From positions 3,771,542 to 3,835,541 of the forward strand of contig SSNP01000034.1 of assembly GCA_006937955.1 (NCBI GenBank): DNA of 64,000 bases. The letters run 5' to 3'. How positions within the stretch are numbered: position 1 is the stretch's first letter; every line of letters starts with the position of its first letter. Position numbers and translations under genes: made by a program. This DNA is from Pachypanchax playfairii (lineage: Eukaryota > Chordata > Actinopteri > Cyprinodontiformes > Aplocheilidae). Under the pieces are notes generated by a model that was not told the origin of the DNA, did no database searches, and saw only the letters and a list, made by a program, of their open reading frames with translations. Positions 44,285 to 56,160 of this stretch are shown here, one piece after another.

Positions 44285-45551
44285 GTCAGGTGTAGAAGCA
44301 GCTGAAGAGACTGAATAGGAACAAGGCAGCAGGTCCAGATGGTGTTAGTCCCAGAGTTCTAAAGGCTTGTGCAGATCAGATACATGTATGTGGGATTCTG
44401 CAGCATATCTTCAACCTCAGCCTCACCCAGGAGAAGGTACCAGTGGTAAGAAAACATTCTGCCTTGTTCCAATACCAAAACCATCTCACCCATTACAGGC
44501 TTGTTGCCCTGACCTCCCACATCATGAAAGTCTTGAAGAGACTCATTGGTCCACCTAAATAAGCAAACAAGCATGTTTCAGGACCCACTGCAGTTTGCTT
44601 ATTGCCATGGGGTTGGAGTGGAAGACGATGTCATACACCTGCTTCAACAATCTCACTGTCATCTGGACAAAGCAGGCAGTGCTGTGAGGATCATGTTCTT
44701 TGATTTCTCCAGTGCCTTTAACCCAATTCAGCATGTTTTACTGTGTAAAAAACTCCAGAAGACACAGGTAGATGCCTCCACAATCACCTGGATTAAGAAC
44801 TACCTCACAAACAGACCCCAGTTTGTGAGACTGAAGAGTTGTATGTCTGACCAGGTGATCAGCAGCACAGGAGCACCACAGGGGACTGTACTCTCACCAT
44901 TCCTTTTCACTCTGTACACCTCAGACTTTCAGTACAGGTCAGAGTCCTGCCATCTGCAGAAATACTCTGATGACTCTGCAGTTGTTGGTTGGATCAGAGA
45001 TGGACAAGAGACCAACCTGTCTGCACATTATACGACCATATAGGTTGATTTTGAAAACTCCAAAAAATACGACCTGTTGGAGCGTTTTCCGGGCTCCACA
45101 GCAACTTACTACTGACAGCGCATACGTGCACTTTCCCAGAGGAGCTGACAAATACGCGTGCACAAGGTTTCGCTCTGTTCAGCCGAACAAAAAAAAAATT
45201 CTGCAGCAATATGTGTCATTTAAATACAACGGTTAGCTTTAAAATGTGAAGATACACATGGACACACTGTAAAGCCGAAAATTTCGCATTTAAAAGCCGA
45301 ACAGTTAAGGTTAGGGCTTACAGATAGGGGTTGTAGATGGAATATAGTGTTGTTTTCAAAATCGACCAATACGGTTGTATTTCACATGAGGTCAGGCTGA
45401 AGAGACAGAGAACAGAGAACAGATGGACCGCTTTGTGGCCTGGTGTGGAAAGAATCATTTCATCTTGAATGTGAGCAAGAGGAAGGAGATGATTGTGGAT
45501 TTGAGGAGGAGCAGCAACATGCCAAAACCAATTTCCATCATGGGGAAGAAT
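44285..45551 (+). pseudogene. LINE reverse transcriptase remnant, interrupted
   Basis: The + strand reads RLNRNKAAGPDGVSPRVLK (near 44308-44365), then FQDPLQFAYCHGVGVEDDVI, FDFSSAFNPIQ (44701-44733), GAPQGTVLSPFLFTLYT and YSDDSAVVG (the active-site Asp pair at about 44968). After the insertion at 45024-45387 it resumes with DRFVAWCGKNHFILNVSKRK-EMIVD. These are fingers/palm/thumb motifs of a jockey/L2-group LINE. An exon-like ORF of 165 codons survives (44546-45043), but the domain has frameshifts and is not functional. Confidence 0.85.
45024..45387. mobile_element. Non-autonomous inverted-repeat element (copy 2), inside the LINE
   Basis: Matches 20782-21149 across its length. The left end CACATTATACGACCATATAG and right end CGACCAATACGGTTGTATTT are inverted relative to each other. 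The inner TTTTGAAAACTCC / GTTTTCAAAATCGACC pair confirms an imperfect TIR of about 28 bases. It splits the LINE reading frame at 45024. Confidence 0.72.
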
Positions 45552-45741
45552 GGGCTCTATACACGGAGCCACGTGACGTATTTCCGGAAGAATCTCAGAT
45601 CGCGCATCTTTTTCCGGTCCTGCTGAAGCTAGCCTGTGTTGTCCCTTTGAGTTTGACAATTGTTCCAACTACTTCAGTTATCTTGTTTTTCATTTTGTTT
45701 AACTTTAAATTGTACACACACACGCGCACTTGTGTGTACAG

Positions 45742-45879
45742 GATGACATCCAAGAGGACTAAGTTTTCCTTTCAGAAGAGAGAACACACAGCTAGCTACC
45801 ACTGCTGTGTACCAAAATGCACAGCGTCTTCAAGGTTTAACTCTTTTTTTAAGTTTTCACACTTTCCCGAAAGATGGTG
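45742..45879 (+). pseudogene. THAP-domain exon of the DNA transposon
   Basis: An ATG at 45742 opens MTSKRTKFSFQKREHTASYH then CCVPKCTASSRFNSFFKFSH-FPERW. CxPxC with the following FxFPxR spacing is the N-terminal half of a C2CH THAP finger. A GTGAGT donor follows at 45880, so the remaining part of the finger would be on a downstream exon, as in P-element and ISL2EU-like transposases. I see no intact second half. Confidence 0.65.
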
Positions 45880-46039
45880 AGTTACAGAAAAAGTGTTTAG
45901 TTAAAATATGACGAGACTGCTTCAAGATCACAGTCCATACAAGAGTCTGCAGTCGTCATTTTTCATCTGCTGATCTGTTGGAGCCTGCTACATCAGGTGG
46001 ACGCAGACTTCTGAAGACTGGTCCTGTTTGAGTGGAACA

Positions 46040-46310
46040 GCTACTCTCTGCCTGACACTAGTCCTAGTGTTTGGGACCAGAAAGAGCAACCAAACATCCT
46101 TGCTCTCCCTGATGATGAGGAGCCAGTGATGAAGGTTGACTGCTGCTACACCACTGAGCCAGCAGCAGTGGACTTAGCCCTGGATGAGACAGAAGAACTC
46201 CGGTTCAAGCTCTCAAAGCTCCGGAGGCAGGTGGAGGAGATGGCAGTCAGCTCAAAGTTTGGTTTGGAGAAGTTTGCTTCTTCTGATGATGACATCAGGT
46301 TTTATACAAG
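46040..46310 (+). pseudogene. Transposase middle exon (coiled coil and DIRFYT motif)
   Basis: Reads PDTSPSVWDQKEQPNILALP, an acidic linker, a Leu/Arg coiled coil (LRFKLSKLRRQVEEMAVSSK), then FGLEKFASSDDDIRFYTR. The last motif is the conserved start of the helix-turn-helix region before the DDE domain in THAP-containing IS5/Harbinger-related transposases. The DDE domain does not follow. Confidence 0.6.
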
Positions 46311-46794
46311 GTCATTAATATATATTTTTTACAGAAATTAGCCTTGCAAACCGTTAGCATTAGCTCGGGTAGCTTTTCACAGTAAGTGAAGAGTAATAGA
46401 ATACTAAAACGTAGCGTTACATGGATATGGGCGACAGGTTTAGGTAAACATGTAGTGCTTTATTTATATATTTGTTTTCCATTCACTGTTAAACAGAGGA
46501 ATGTTTTCAGTTTGGTAGAAATGGTTGTCTCAAGATTGTTTACATTTCAGCTGCTGGATGAGGGCTCGCTTGTTGAAGATCTCTTATAAAGTGACTAATG
46601 TTTTATAGACAGTCTTTTTGTTCTTATATAATCTAACATAAATAACCAATAATTTAAAAAGCGTTGATTTACGTATGTAACGATTAAATAAAAGTAACGT
46701 CAGCCATTTCACTCAGCCTCCCGGATTAGTCCAACAACCAGAAGTAGGACTGCGGTCTCATGGGGAATGCGGAAGTGATGCGTGCATATAGGCC

Positions 46795-48724
46795 ACTGGA
46801 GGAGTGCAGTGTTCAAACCCCCTACATTCTGACATTTCATGGCTCTTCATAGGCATGTGAGTTAACTATTTTGACAAAATCTTTTAAAATCTTTTATTGA
46901 CTTCTTTTATATTTATATGGTAACTCTGTCTGTAAAAATAAATCTGTTTGGCAAATTTCACTGTTTTTTTTTTCCTCAGACGACAAAATTAAACAACCTC
47001 CTTTGGGTTTCCAAGACCAACATTTTTTTTCTGATGATCTCTGGAAAACTGCCTTGACAGCATTTCACATGAGCTGTAGATTTTGATAAGCCAGTAAAAG
47101 AGCTTATTTTATCAAATAAATAATGCTAAAGAGTGCCACTGTTACACAAAATATTTAAATCAATCTGTACAAATGTTACAGTTTTACAGTACAAACAGTG
47201 CAGTACAAGCCTTACCTTTTCTGACCTTTTGAATGTGCTGGTGTGTGTGCCTGTGTATGTGTAATGTCCGTGCCCTTTGTCTCTTCCCCTGCAGTGAGGT
47301 TTATTTTAGGGGCTATGCATGACAGTTTGCTCCCGTCGGACACTAGCGCTGTCCAAACAAATCACTGTATGAGTGTTTGTGTGTGTCTAGGCATATGTGT
47401 GTCTGATGCATTTGCACTTTTATGCACCTGTGTGTGTTAATGCTTTTAGTGAACGTATGTGGCTGCAGATGGGTTGCTCTTTTTGCTTTATGATAAATAT
47501 ATCATTTGCAGCCTTTGAAATGTTCAGTGAAACAAAACCTACTTGGTTTCATCTAAATGTGCAAACAGAGCTGATTAAAATCTCCAGCTGTAACAATGCA
47601 TGCACATCAAACTCAAACATTCAGGGAGCAGAATCACCAAGTTATCCATATTTTCTATGAGCAAAAGTGCAAGAGAGATGTTTCACAGGGCAATACAAAG
47701 ACAAATCAGTGAATTGAGCAAGTTGTTGCCTGATCTGAATCAGCAGCGATGAAAAGAACTTTTCCACATGCAGTATTTCTGCAATCAGGATTCAATCAAA
47801 TCAAGCTTCCCTGAAGTGCTGAGTCCTCTGAAAAATATTTCCTCACTCTGCAGCTCTGCAAGAGAATCCAGCATCAGCATCAAGCTCTTTTTTGCTTATT
47901 GTTTCAGTTTGCAGGTTATTATGTTGTGTTCCTGGTGAGCTCCCTGTTTGAAACAATAGAAATGTGTCTTATGCATTAAGGGGGAAAATGGAAGGAAATC
48001 AAGGAGGATAAACAAAAAGTTCACTCCTGAAAAGCTGAGGAACATTTCAATCGCCTTAAATTACTGTAATAAGAACGTTTACTTAAAAACTCAAAAAAAT
48101 TTTCAATTTGGGGATTTTTTGTTTGTTTTATCAGTCCAAGTCACTGTGTGTTGTTACTGATGTTTAGTTAGACAGCCCAGAACAAAGAATCACTGTTTTT
48201 TGTTGAAGATGTGGGAAATGCACCCGGAATACAACCTAATCTGTCTCTGTGATGTAAATGCTGTGTATGTCTGTGTTAAAAAAGTGAATTAATTTTTACA
48301 TAATCATAATAACTTTCAGAACACAATCCTTATTTATACGATTTTAGAAGTCAATGTTTATTGATGATTCCATCTAGTGTTCAGCTCCTGATTAATTGTT
48401 GGTTGCTGCTGTTTGAAGTTATTTAATTTCAACCTCCTTTTGAGGTATTAGTTATTTTTTCATTACATTTTTCTTTCAATTTCAATTGAATCATTCTTTC
48501 TAATTTCAGACATACTGTACCACCTTGCCTCAGTTCTCAGTCATTTTCCACCTCAAATTTCAGTTTTTCTCCAGCCTCCACCTCCTTCATGCTGCCCAAA
48601 TTAGGCTCAAAATCTGATTCTGTTGTAACAAAATAGATTAAAAAATCTCCTTTCCAAAAATACATTTCATATGTTATCTACTGGAAAACGTTTTCATATT
48701 ATTAAGATTTATTCTTAGAGTAAC
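46795..48724. other. No feature seen
   Basis: About 1.9 kb of AT-rich sequence with GT-rich patches at 47230-47450. No gene recognised. Confidence 0.45.
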
Positions 48725-49887
48725 TTAAAGGTGGTATATGGAACTTGGAACACAATAACCCGGCACAAAGCCTTCAGTCATCTGGGTGCCAGGCTCATTA
48801 ACCCCCCGCGCGCTTCGATGCTCAGGCAGACCAATATTCTTCACCAAACCCACTCTGATCCCCGATCCGAGCAGAACGATAAAATATCATGAGTTCAGCT
48901 CACTAATCATGCTCTCCAGCCCCGCTGATCACACACTGACTCTGATAAAAGCAGCTCCTGTTTGAAGCTCAGTCATTGATTCAGTCTGTGGTAAACAGCT
49001 CACAATTGCACCGCGGCTCCAAAACTTCCTGCAACCCCTCTTAAGATCCTCTCTCCTCCCCACACACCATCCTGCATGCATCACTTATCCAATAAAATAA
49101 AAAAAGCAATAAAATCCTCCGTGGTGTGTCTTCCAGTCAAAAAAGTGGCCCGAAGTGCTCCTCCACTTCACCAACATGTAGCTACGTAAATGGTATTGGT
49201 AAATGTCCTGTATTTGTATAGCACTTTTCTAGTCATTCTGACCACTCAAAGCGCTTTCACACTACAAGGTTTTGCATTTACCCATTCACACAACCTGATA
49301 TGTAAGCCGGGGGGAGAGGGTAGGGGCTAACACTCACACAACCCGATACGCAGATTGGGGGCAACATGGGGTTCAGTGTCTTGCCCAAGTACACTTCGAC
49401 ATGTGTCGGTGGAAGCCGGGATCGATCCACCATCCTTCAATTTGGAGGACGACCACTCTAACCACTGAGGCACAGCCGCCCCACGTAGTAGCTAGCATCT
49501 CATGAAAAACGTTTCCAAACAGAACTTGCTCGTCACATTGGAAATCCCCTATTGCAAGCAAATAAGGTATATAATCACCACATATCCCCGGTTCTTCCAG
49601 CTGCTTGACCTGCAGACTCCACAGTACCAGCCTCACTGTGCTGGGGTATTTACAGTATTAGACAACCCAAAATGGTGCCCGCTGCTCTGCCAGGTATTGG
49701 CTGGTAGATGTAAACAAAATGCCAATGTCGTACCCGTCAAAATTTATATTTTATAATATTTTACTTCAAATATAATTTTTAAAGGAAATGCTGTATTTTC
49801 ATTCTACAACCCTCTAAACACCCAGTGGAGGCATTATTTTGTTAAAAATATAGCTTTTAATGAAAATGTTCCATATCCCACCTTTAA
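48725..49887. mobile_element. TTAA-flanked DNA element containing a SINE (1163 bp)
   Basis: The left end TTAAAGGTGGTATATGGAAC is the inverse of the right end GTTCCATATCCCACCTTTAA, apart from one base, with TTAA on both borders. An inner segment (49640-49740, AGATGTAAACAAAATGCCAA) is shared with the element at 58351-58950. A SINE sits at 49190-49483. Confidence 0.78.
49190..49483 (-). repeat. tRNA-derived SINE inside the TTAA element
   Basis: Reverse copy of the family at 10355-10584. The minus strand starts GGGGCGGCTGTGCCTCAGTG-GTTAGAG (A box), with GGATCGATCC-like B box, and ends in TGCTATACAAATACAGGACA at the low coordinate. Confidence 0.78.
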
Positions 49888-52400
49888 ATCACAGAAACCG
49901 TTGTGTTTGCCCAGATAGAAACTCTTTTTGATTGTCTGCTCTACATTAATCTTTCAATCTTTAACTCTGTTTTATTAAAATTTTATCTGTTTGCGTTTTA
50001 TGATTTAGGTCTCTTTGCTTGTTTTCATATTTTTGCTTGGCTGCCTTCTTTCTCCTCCTGCTGTCTGTCTTCTTTCCTGTTTCTCTCCAAGAAAACTGGA
50101 GTAATTCTCCTGTTGATGCATCTCGTCTCCCTCACATCCTCGTGTCTGTTGTTAAAAGTCTGCCTGCAGCACTGGACTGTAGATGGCTGGGAATGCTTGT
50201 ATGCACGCACACACACAGATTCCCAATAATACAACTAGCTGGGTGCATTGTAGGTGTCCATGCTATATTTAGAAAAATAGGTCAGTAGTTGTGGGTCTTA
50301 TGAAATTATGAATATGTGTGTGTAGCTTTTAATTTTTTGATGCACACACATAAGCGTTGGGTGAGCAAATGTCACATCCCAGTATCAATACTAGTGTTAG
50401 GTGCATTCTTCAGTCCTTAATGCTGAATGTTTATTTGCTCCCAGACTGATGGTGGCTTGTAATTGGGTATTTAGGATTAGGACAAAAATTAGGATTATTT
50501 ATTTTTGTCTTTCAGTTTAGTTGATTGCATCTTTTTTGTGGAGCAAAATAGATTCAAACTGGTGTTCAACATACATCAGTAGTTCTAAAAGCAACTGATA
50601 GGCACAGTGTTCAGCAGAGGACTCAAACAGAAGACAAATAAATAGAGGAAAATGAAGAGAATAAACACTTAAACTACCTGATCAGTAAAAGTGCTTGAAG
50701 TAGTAGTTTAAAAAAGTCCAGAATGACAAAATCCAAACACAAGTCAAGGGGATGAAACAAGTTTATGAGAAGCAGAAAAAAAAAGATTAGTCAGGATGCA
50801 GGAAACATGATGGTAAACAGATGGATTAACAAAAAAAAAAAAACTGGAAAAGACAGGACCACATATACAAACACAGGCTGACAAGACTCAGGTGGAAATG
50901 CTGAAGGTAATCACAGAAGCAGAGCAGCCATGAGATGAAACACAGAGACGGTGATTAACAAAACAAGGCTGGACAAGAAACAGAGAGACAAAAGAAACTA
51001 AACCAGAACTTGACAAACACAACAAAAAGGAATGAAAAACCCTGAACAAATAACAACTAATTTAACCGGGGTATCACATAATGCTCACAGTATAGTGTTC
51101 AGCTGCAGCTCAAACATGCAGTTTGTGTATCTGTTCAGAAATATTTTCAGAAATGAAGAGTGTACCTCAAGCATTCTCATGACATGTACTTTTACATGTA
51201 AACATGTAAAATTCTGCACATGTAATAATTTAGCATTTGTTTTTATTTCAACCTTAGCTAACCCAGTTAGCTGTTCTTTGATGCCCTTTCCCTCCATAGG
51301 ACGTGTACAGTGTTTGCTTTAACAACATTTGAATTTGTTCCTGATGAACGTTTATATTTACACTTCATATCATGTTAGCACATTTATATTATCTTGTTCT
51401 ATGCAGGAACTCTGATCTCAAGAGGCTGCAAAAGGTCATTAAAAACAACGACAAAAAACTGAAGTTAGTACACCTCTGTCAAAAATATTAAAAATTATAA
51501 TTTATGTAACGGAGCATTCCAGTTTTGTAGCAAAATCAACATAAAATAATCAAAAAGCAGGGGTTTTAGAGGGTTCCTAAACTTTCACAGCTCTACACTG
51601 TTACCCTTCATTAAGCACACATACCCACAAAAATATCAGTTAGAAAAATTAACTTCACTTTCAATATTTGATTTTGAATATTATCACTTTTAACGATGTG
51701 TTGTTATTGTTTTTATGCACTTTCATTTTTTTGTCTCCTGTTGCTATATTGTTCATGCCCCGTGCATTGGCCAGCAGCAGCGTTTTTTAATCGTTCTTTA
51801 TACAAAAATTGGATTTCATTTCATAAAGACCCACTCTGATTAAAAAACAGATTATTAGCTTAATGTGCACATTGTTTATTATTTATTTATCACTGTAAGT
51901 TTGACCTGGAATGGGATCAACCATCTCTTTGACAAGTTAATCTCACAACACAGAGTGAAGACAAGTCACCTTATCTCATTTTGAACAATGTGCAAGCATG
52001 TGTAGGAAACTCATTCCCGCTGCACACAGTTGAACACGTGTCTACTTATTGCCAAATCTAGTTTTAACGCATTCTTAGCAGCAGCATCTGTATTTTCATC
52101 CTCAATGTTCTCAACATGTAAAAATGCTATCAGAATAAATCCTCTTGAAAGGATTTTTGTTTTTTTTGTCTATTTTTTTATGCAACATTTTACCAGTTGC
52201 AATTTATTTTTTACATCTGCAATTTGTTTGAAGCACATATTTTTCTGCACCAGTGTCTCAATTTTTTTTTCTAACTTTAACGTTTCAGTGCAAATTATTA
52301 TGTTCAGTACCATCGTTAGCTCCAAGAGTCCTTAATAAGAATGAAAGGTAACAAAATAGGAAACATTCTGTGTGCCAGGTAGAGTCTACATGTAGAGTTT
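49888..52400. other. No feature seen
   Basis: AT-rich, rich in A and T runs. ORFs at 49903-50288, 51032-51322 and 52030-52335 look like chance. No repeat family or exon recognised. Confidence 0.45.
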
Positions 52401-52412
52401 TATGTTCTGCTA

Positions 52413-52456
52413 ACCCCCCCCCCCCCCCCCCNNNNNNNNNNCCCCCCCCCCCCCCC
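52413..52456. other. Assembly gap of 10 N within poly-C
   Basis: CCCCC...(N)10...CCCCC followed by an A run. The Ns occupy 52432-52441. The poly-C on both sides suggests either a sequencing failure in a homopolymer or a contig join of unknown length. Confidence 0.95.
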
Positions 52457-53258
52457 AAAAAAAAAATAAATAAAAAAACTAACTAAAAAGCATCAGTCAT
52501 CCAAGTCAGCAAGCTGAGCCTCAGGCTACACTGTATGATGCTGAAAGCAATCTTGTCTCCAGCCCACATTCAGGAAAGAAGAAAATCTATTTCTGTGTTC
52601 TCAGCTCTGGCATGCATGCCGACCTAAGACAGCTGAAAAAGGCCTCTTGGAGAGGAAAACCTGTGTGACTCCAGTCTGACCTGGCAGCCTGCTCTTTCCT
52701 TCGCTGCTGTAGAGACATTGAGGAGGCAAAATAATTTACTCCTCTTGCAGGCAATGACAGCATGTTCCTGTTTTCTCTTTTTTTGGTCCTTTTTTAAGCC
52801 CTGATGACATCTTGACAGAGTATGCAAGTGCAGAAAAGACAGGGTTGCTATTTGATTATTTTACTCATACAAAACTGAGGAAGTTCTGGGTGGAAATAGC
52901 TGCATGACCTCAGGAACATTTTCTGATAAAAGAAAAAAAAACTTTTTCAGTGAACATGGTTCAGTTTTTCAAATAACAAAAAACAAACAGAGAAAAAAAA
53001 TCTAACCTTGAAAAGCCATCTTTACTTTTTGGATGGAAGTAGATTTTGAGGTGAAGTGGTTTAATCTGCTCACTTTTGTAAAGCCAGGATCTGTCAAAGT
53101 GCAGGTATGAAAGCAGGCTTTACTGAAGACAATCCTTGGCAAATTATTTTCACCTCATAGACAGTGTGTGCAGAAAAATCTTTTAACAGTCAGTGCATTT
53201 CTTTTTCATTAAAGAAGGATATGTTATATTTGTTCTTAGTAGACCAGGACGTCAATCT
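52457..53258. other. No feature seen
   Basis: AT-rich sequence right of the gap; nothing recognised. Confidence 0.4.
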
Positions 53259-54159
53259 GTAAAGTTTTTCAAAAGAAAGGCAACTATTCTTCTTTTTTCT
53301 GGAAAATGTTTCACCTTTCATATGCTAGGCTTCTTCAGGTCTGATCATGAGTTGGTTTATACGTTCTTGTGACAACCGTTTATATATTTCAAAAGTAAAG
53401 GACACTCTTGAGGACAGTAACATTTTGAGCAGAGATGACAGATGATTTGAACTAGGAGCCAAACACATTAAAAAAGAAAAAATAAATCTTACCAGTCTCA
53501 TATTTCACTCATTTAACACCTCCAATGTAGCATTGATGCTATTTCCCAGGCAGTTTCACAACCCCTCAAACTGTGAAATGCGTGATTACAACATCTCACA
53601 TAAATTAGTCACAGATAGCAATGACTTAATGACTCTCAGGAGGGACGGGGTGTCGGCGACCCTTGTGGCTTTAACGACCCTGCTCATAATATATTTATAT
53701 GCCTGGACCTACGAACCAATGATCAGAACTGAAGAAGCCTTTCAGGTGAAACGTTTTAAAAAAAAAAACAAAGTCCAATCAGTCGGTCATTTATACCCAC
53801 TTGTTCTTGTTCTGGGTCGCGGGGAGCTGGAGCTTATCTCATGCGCTCATTGGATGAGAGGTGGGTGCCGCCAATCCTTCACAAGGCCACATGTGAATGG
53901 ACAACCATTTAATCACACACTCACACCAAGGGCCAATTTAGAGTTACAAATGAACCTTAAACATGTTTTTGGTCTGTGGGAGGAAGCCGGAGTCTCCAGA
54001 TAAAACCCACACATGCATGGGAAGAACATGCAAACGCCATGCAGAAAGCCTGGTTTAGAACCCAGGACCTTATTACTGTAAGGCAACAGTTCTACCAACT
54101 ATGCCACCATACAGTGCCCAAAAAAGTCCAGTTGCCTTTTTCTTGGAATGAGATTTTAC
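53259..54159. mobile_element. Inverted-repeat element with paired GAAAC/CTGAAGA motifs
   Basis: Left arm (53259-53360) and right arm (53715-53780 plus 54121-54159) are inverted copies. AAAGGCAACT appears at the left and AGTTGCCTTTTTC at the right. CTGAAGA...GAAAC motifs occur on the minus strand at 53338-53308 and the plus strand at 53729-53752. The motif pair resembles terminal-repeat sequence of fish Penelope-like elements. A SINE splits the right arm. Confidence 0.5.
53781..54118 (-). repeat. tRNA-derived SINE inserted in the inverted-repeat element
   Basis: Same family and orientation as 36845-37210 (ATGTTCTTCCCATGCATGTG on the minus strand, tRNA-like head near 54060-54115). It is flanked by the direct repeat AAAGTCCA at 53770-53777 and 54123-54130, a convincing target-site duplication. 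Confidence 0.8.
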
Positions 54160-54465
54160 AGCTACAAAAGCGAATCCCTGCAGTTGGATATGTTGATGGC
54201 GTCAGTTAGACACTATTTCCAAGTGAAAAGGACATTATCTTGTGTTAATTCCATAGAAACACAAGATCGATTTGTAGTTTATGTATCTCAGGATTTTCTT
54301 CATGAGTCAGGGGGTGGCAGAAGATTTGTACTGTATGTGGACTGCAGACAGTATCTGCAGTGATACAGATGTTGTAACAGGGTGAAGACAGCTGAGTCAA
54401 AAAATTGTCAACCAGTCTGACCCTCACTTTCAATCTCAAGCTCTGGGTAATAACCAGAACCATCC

Positions 54466-54745
54466 ATCCATTTTCTGAATCTGCTTCTTCCTGTTCAGGG
54501 TCGCAGCAGTCTTTGGGCGAGAGGCGGGGGACACCCTGGAAAGGTCGCCAGTCCATCACAGGGCCACACATAGACAAATAACCACAGAAGGACAATTTAG
54601 AGTGACCAATTAACCTCTTGCATGTTTTTGGACTGTGGGAGGAAACCTGAGTCCCTAGAGAAAACCCACGCATGCACGGGGAGAACATGCAAACTCCATG
54701 CAGAAAGACCCCAGCCCGGATTTGAACCCAGGACCTTCTTGCTAC
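54466..54745 (-). repeat. tRNA-derived SINE, head truncated
   Basis: Same family as 36845-37210. CATCCATTTTCTGAATCTGC, the CAGGGTCGCAGCAG body, and CACGGGGAGAACATGCAAAC up to the B-box-like TTTGAACCCAGGACCTTCTT. The A-box part of the head is missing or replaced after about 54745. Confidence 0.75.
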
Positions 54746-55739
54746 AAGTTCCTGATCGGTTGACCTGCACGTCTGGTTCCTTGTCTGTGAATGCCCGCCT
54801 CTGATCTCCACCATGTGGAAGCCTCCCTCTGCCACCTGGTTGGACCATTCTCCTCCTGTTCCACCAATCACCAAGTCCAGCTCCCCCTTGTGGTTGTGAT
54901 TTAATCTAAGCAGTATTCCTTGCCTGTTTTCAGAATAGCTTGGCTTTGTGTTTGTAGTTGTCGGAAATTTGGTGACTTTTTCCAGTCAAGTCTAGAGTTT
55001 GGTCACCATTAGATTTGGTTTTCTTTGTGAAAGCTGTCATGTGTGTTTGTTGTAATTTACATAAACCACTGTAAAGTTTAGAAGATTGGCGTCGTTAATA
55101 TGGAAGGATTCCATTATAGTCATATATAGTCATTATAGACAAGCTGCCAGCTCATAGGCTCTAATGGACATAAACTGTTCAGGGAGCTGTGCATGATGGG
55201 TAAAACATTAATTATTAATAACTTTTACACATAAACCCATCTCAAAATGTTTGAAATATCCCTTTAACATCGTCTGAGCTCAAAGTCCCACACAAAACTA
55301 GAAATTTCTGCTTGATTGAGAAGGCTTATAATTCCAGACTGCAGTCTAAGTAATGTAAAATAAAACAAACAAACAATAAGACTAACACAAGTTATTAATG
55401 TACTGAACTAATGATGGAGCATGTTGAGAAAAGTAAGCAACAAAGAAAAATAATTAGATGTGCAACAAGACCACAAGATGGTATAAATCAAGAAGAAAAA
55501 AGTGTAAAACAAGGTCAAAATCCCAAATGAGACCAAAAGAAACTTGGAGAAGAAACGGAGGAAGAATAAACAGAAAAAAAATCCCACAAAGCTGCATGTA
55601 GAAACAGAGCAAAACTATTTCAAAGATTAAAACCTCAAAGCTAACACACACTAACACACTAAGGTTTGTTGTGTTCCCCTTTTGTGTTTTAACCTAAACA
55701 CAGCTCCTGCATTTTTGCCAATAGAACTTCATGAAAGAA
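54746..55739. other. No feature seen
   Basis: AT-rich sequence; nothing recognised. Confidence 0.4.
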
Positions 55740-56050
55740 TAACGCAGTTTATCATGAGGTAAATGAAATGGCTTGGACTCATACAGTGCCTTTCAAGTCA
55801 AAGGACACAAAGAGTTTCACACTACAGGTGGTGATAAACTACACACGTCGTAGCTACAGCTGTCCTGGGACACACAGTGACAGAAGTGAGGCTGACAGGC
55901 GCCAACAGACCCTCCGACCACCACCAAACAGGAAAGGTGGGTGAAGTGTGTTGCCCAAGGACACAACGGCAAAGCAATTTTTTTCCGGAAGGAGCATTGG
56001 ACTGATGGGCTTTCAGTTACAAGACGACCACCTCTACCTCCTGGTATAAA
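55740..56050 (-). repeat. tRNA-derived SINE (reverse orientation)
   Basis: The minus strand reads GGAGGTAGAGGTGGTCGTCT, then TTGTGTCCTTGGGCAACACA, GTCCCAGGACAGCTGTAGCT, and a tail TGTGAAACTCTTTGTGTCC. Same family as the interrupted SINE at 34075-36725. Confidence 0.7.
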
Positions 56051-56160
56051 ACTAAACATGGATGAACAATCATACACATATTATCCAGGTCTCTATAAAA
56101 AATCATTTATGTGAAATAGAAACATTGATAGGGAAGACATGAGATTCATCCACTGATATA

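Larger units (their letters stand above)
45552..46794 (+). mobile_element. Internally deleted THAP-type DNA transposon (ISL2EU-like)
   Basis: Ends GGGCTCTATACACG (left) and GTGCATATAGGCC (right) are imperfect inverse copies. Inside are a THAP-domain exon and a coiled-coil/HTH exon, the 5' half of a transposase, but no DDE catalytic domain. It truncates the LINE remnant on its left. Confidence 0.55.

Noticed and set aside
49903..50288. Hydrophobic + strand ORFs resembling a membrane protein
   Set aside because: T-rich sequence gives Phe/Leu-rich translation; overlapping frames look alike and no splice-linked neighbour exists.
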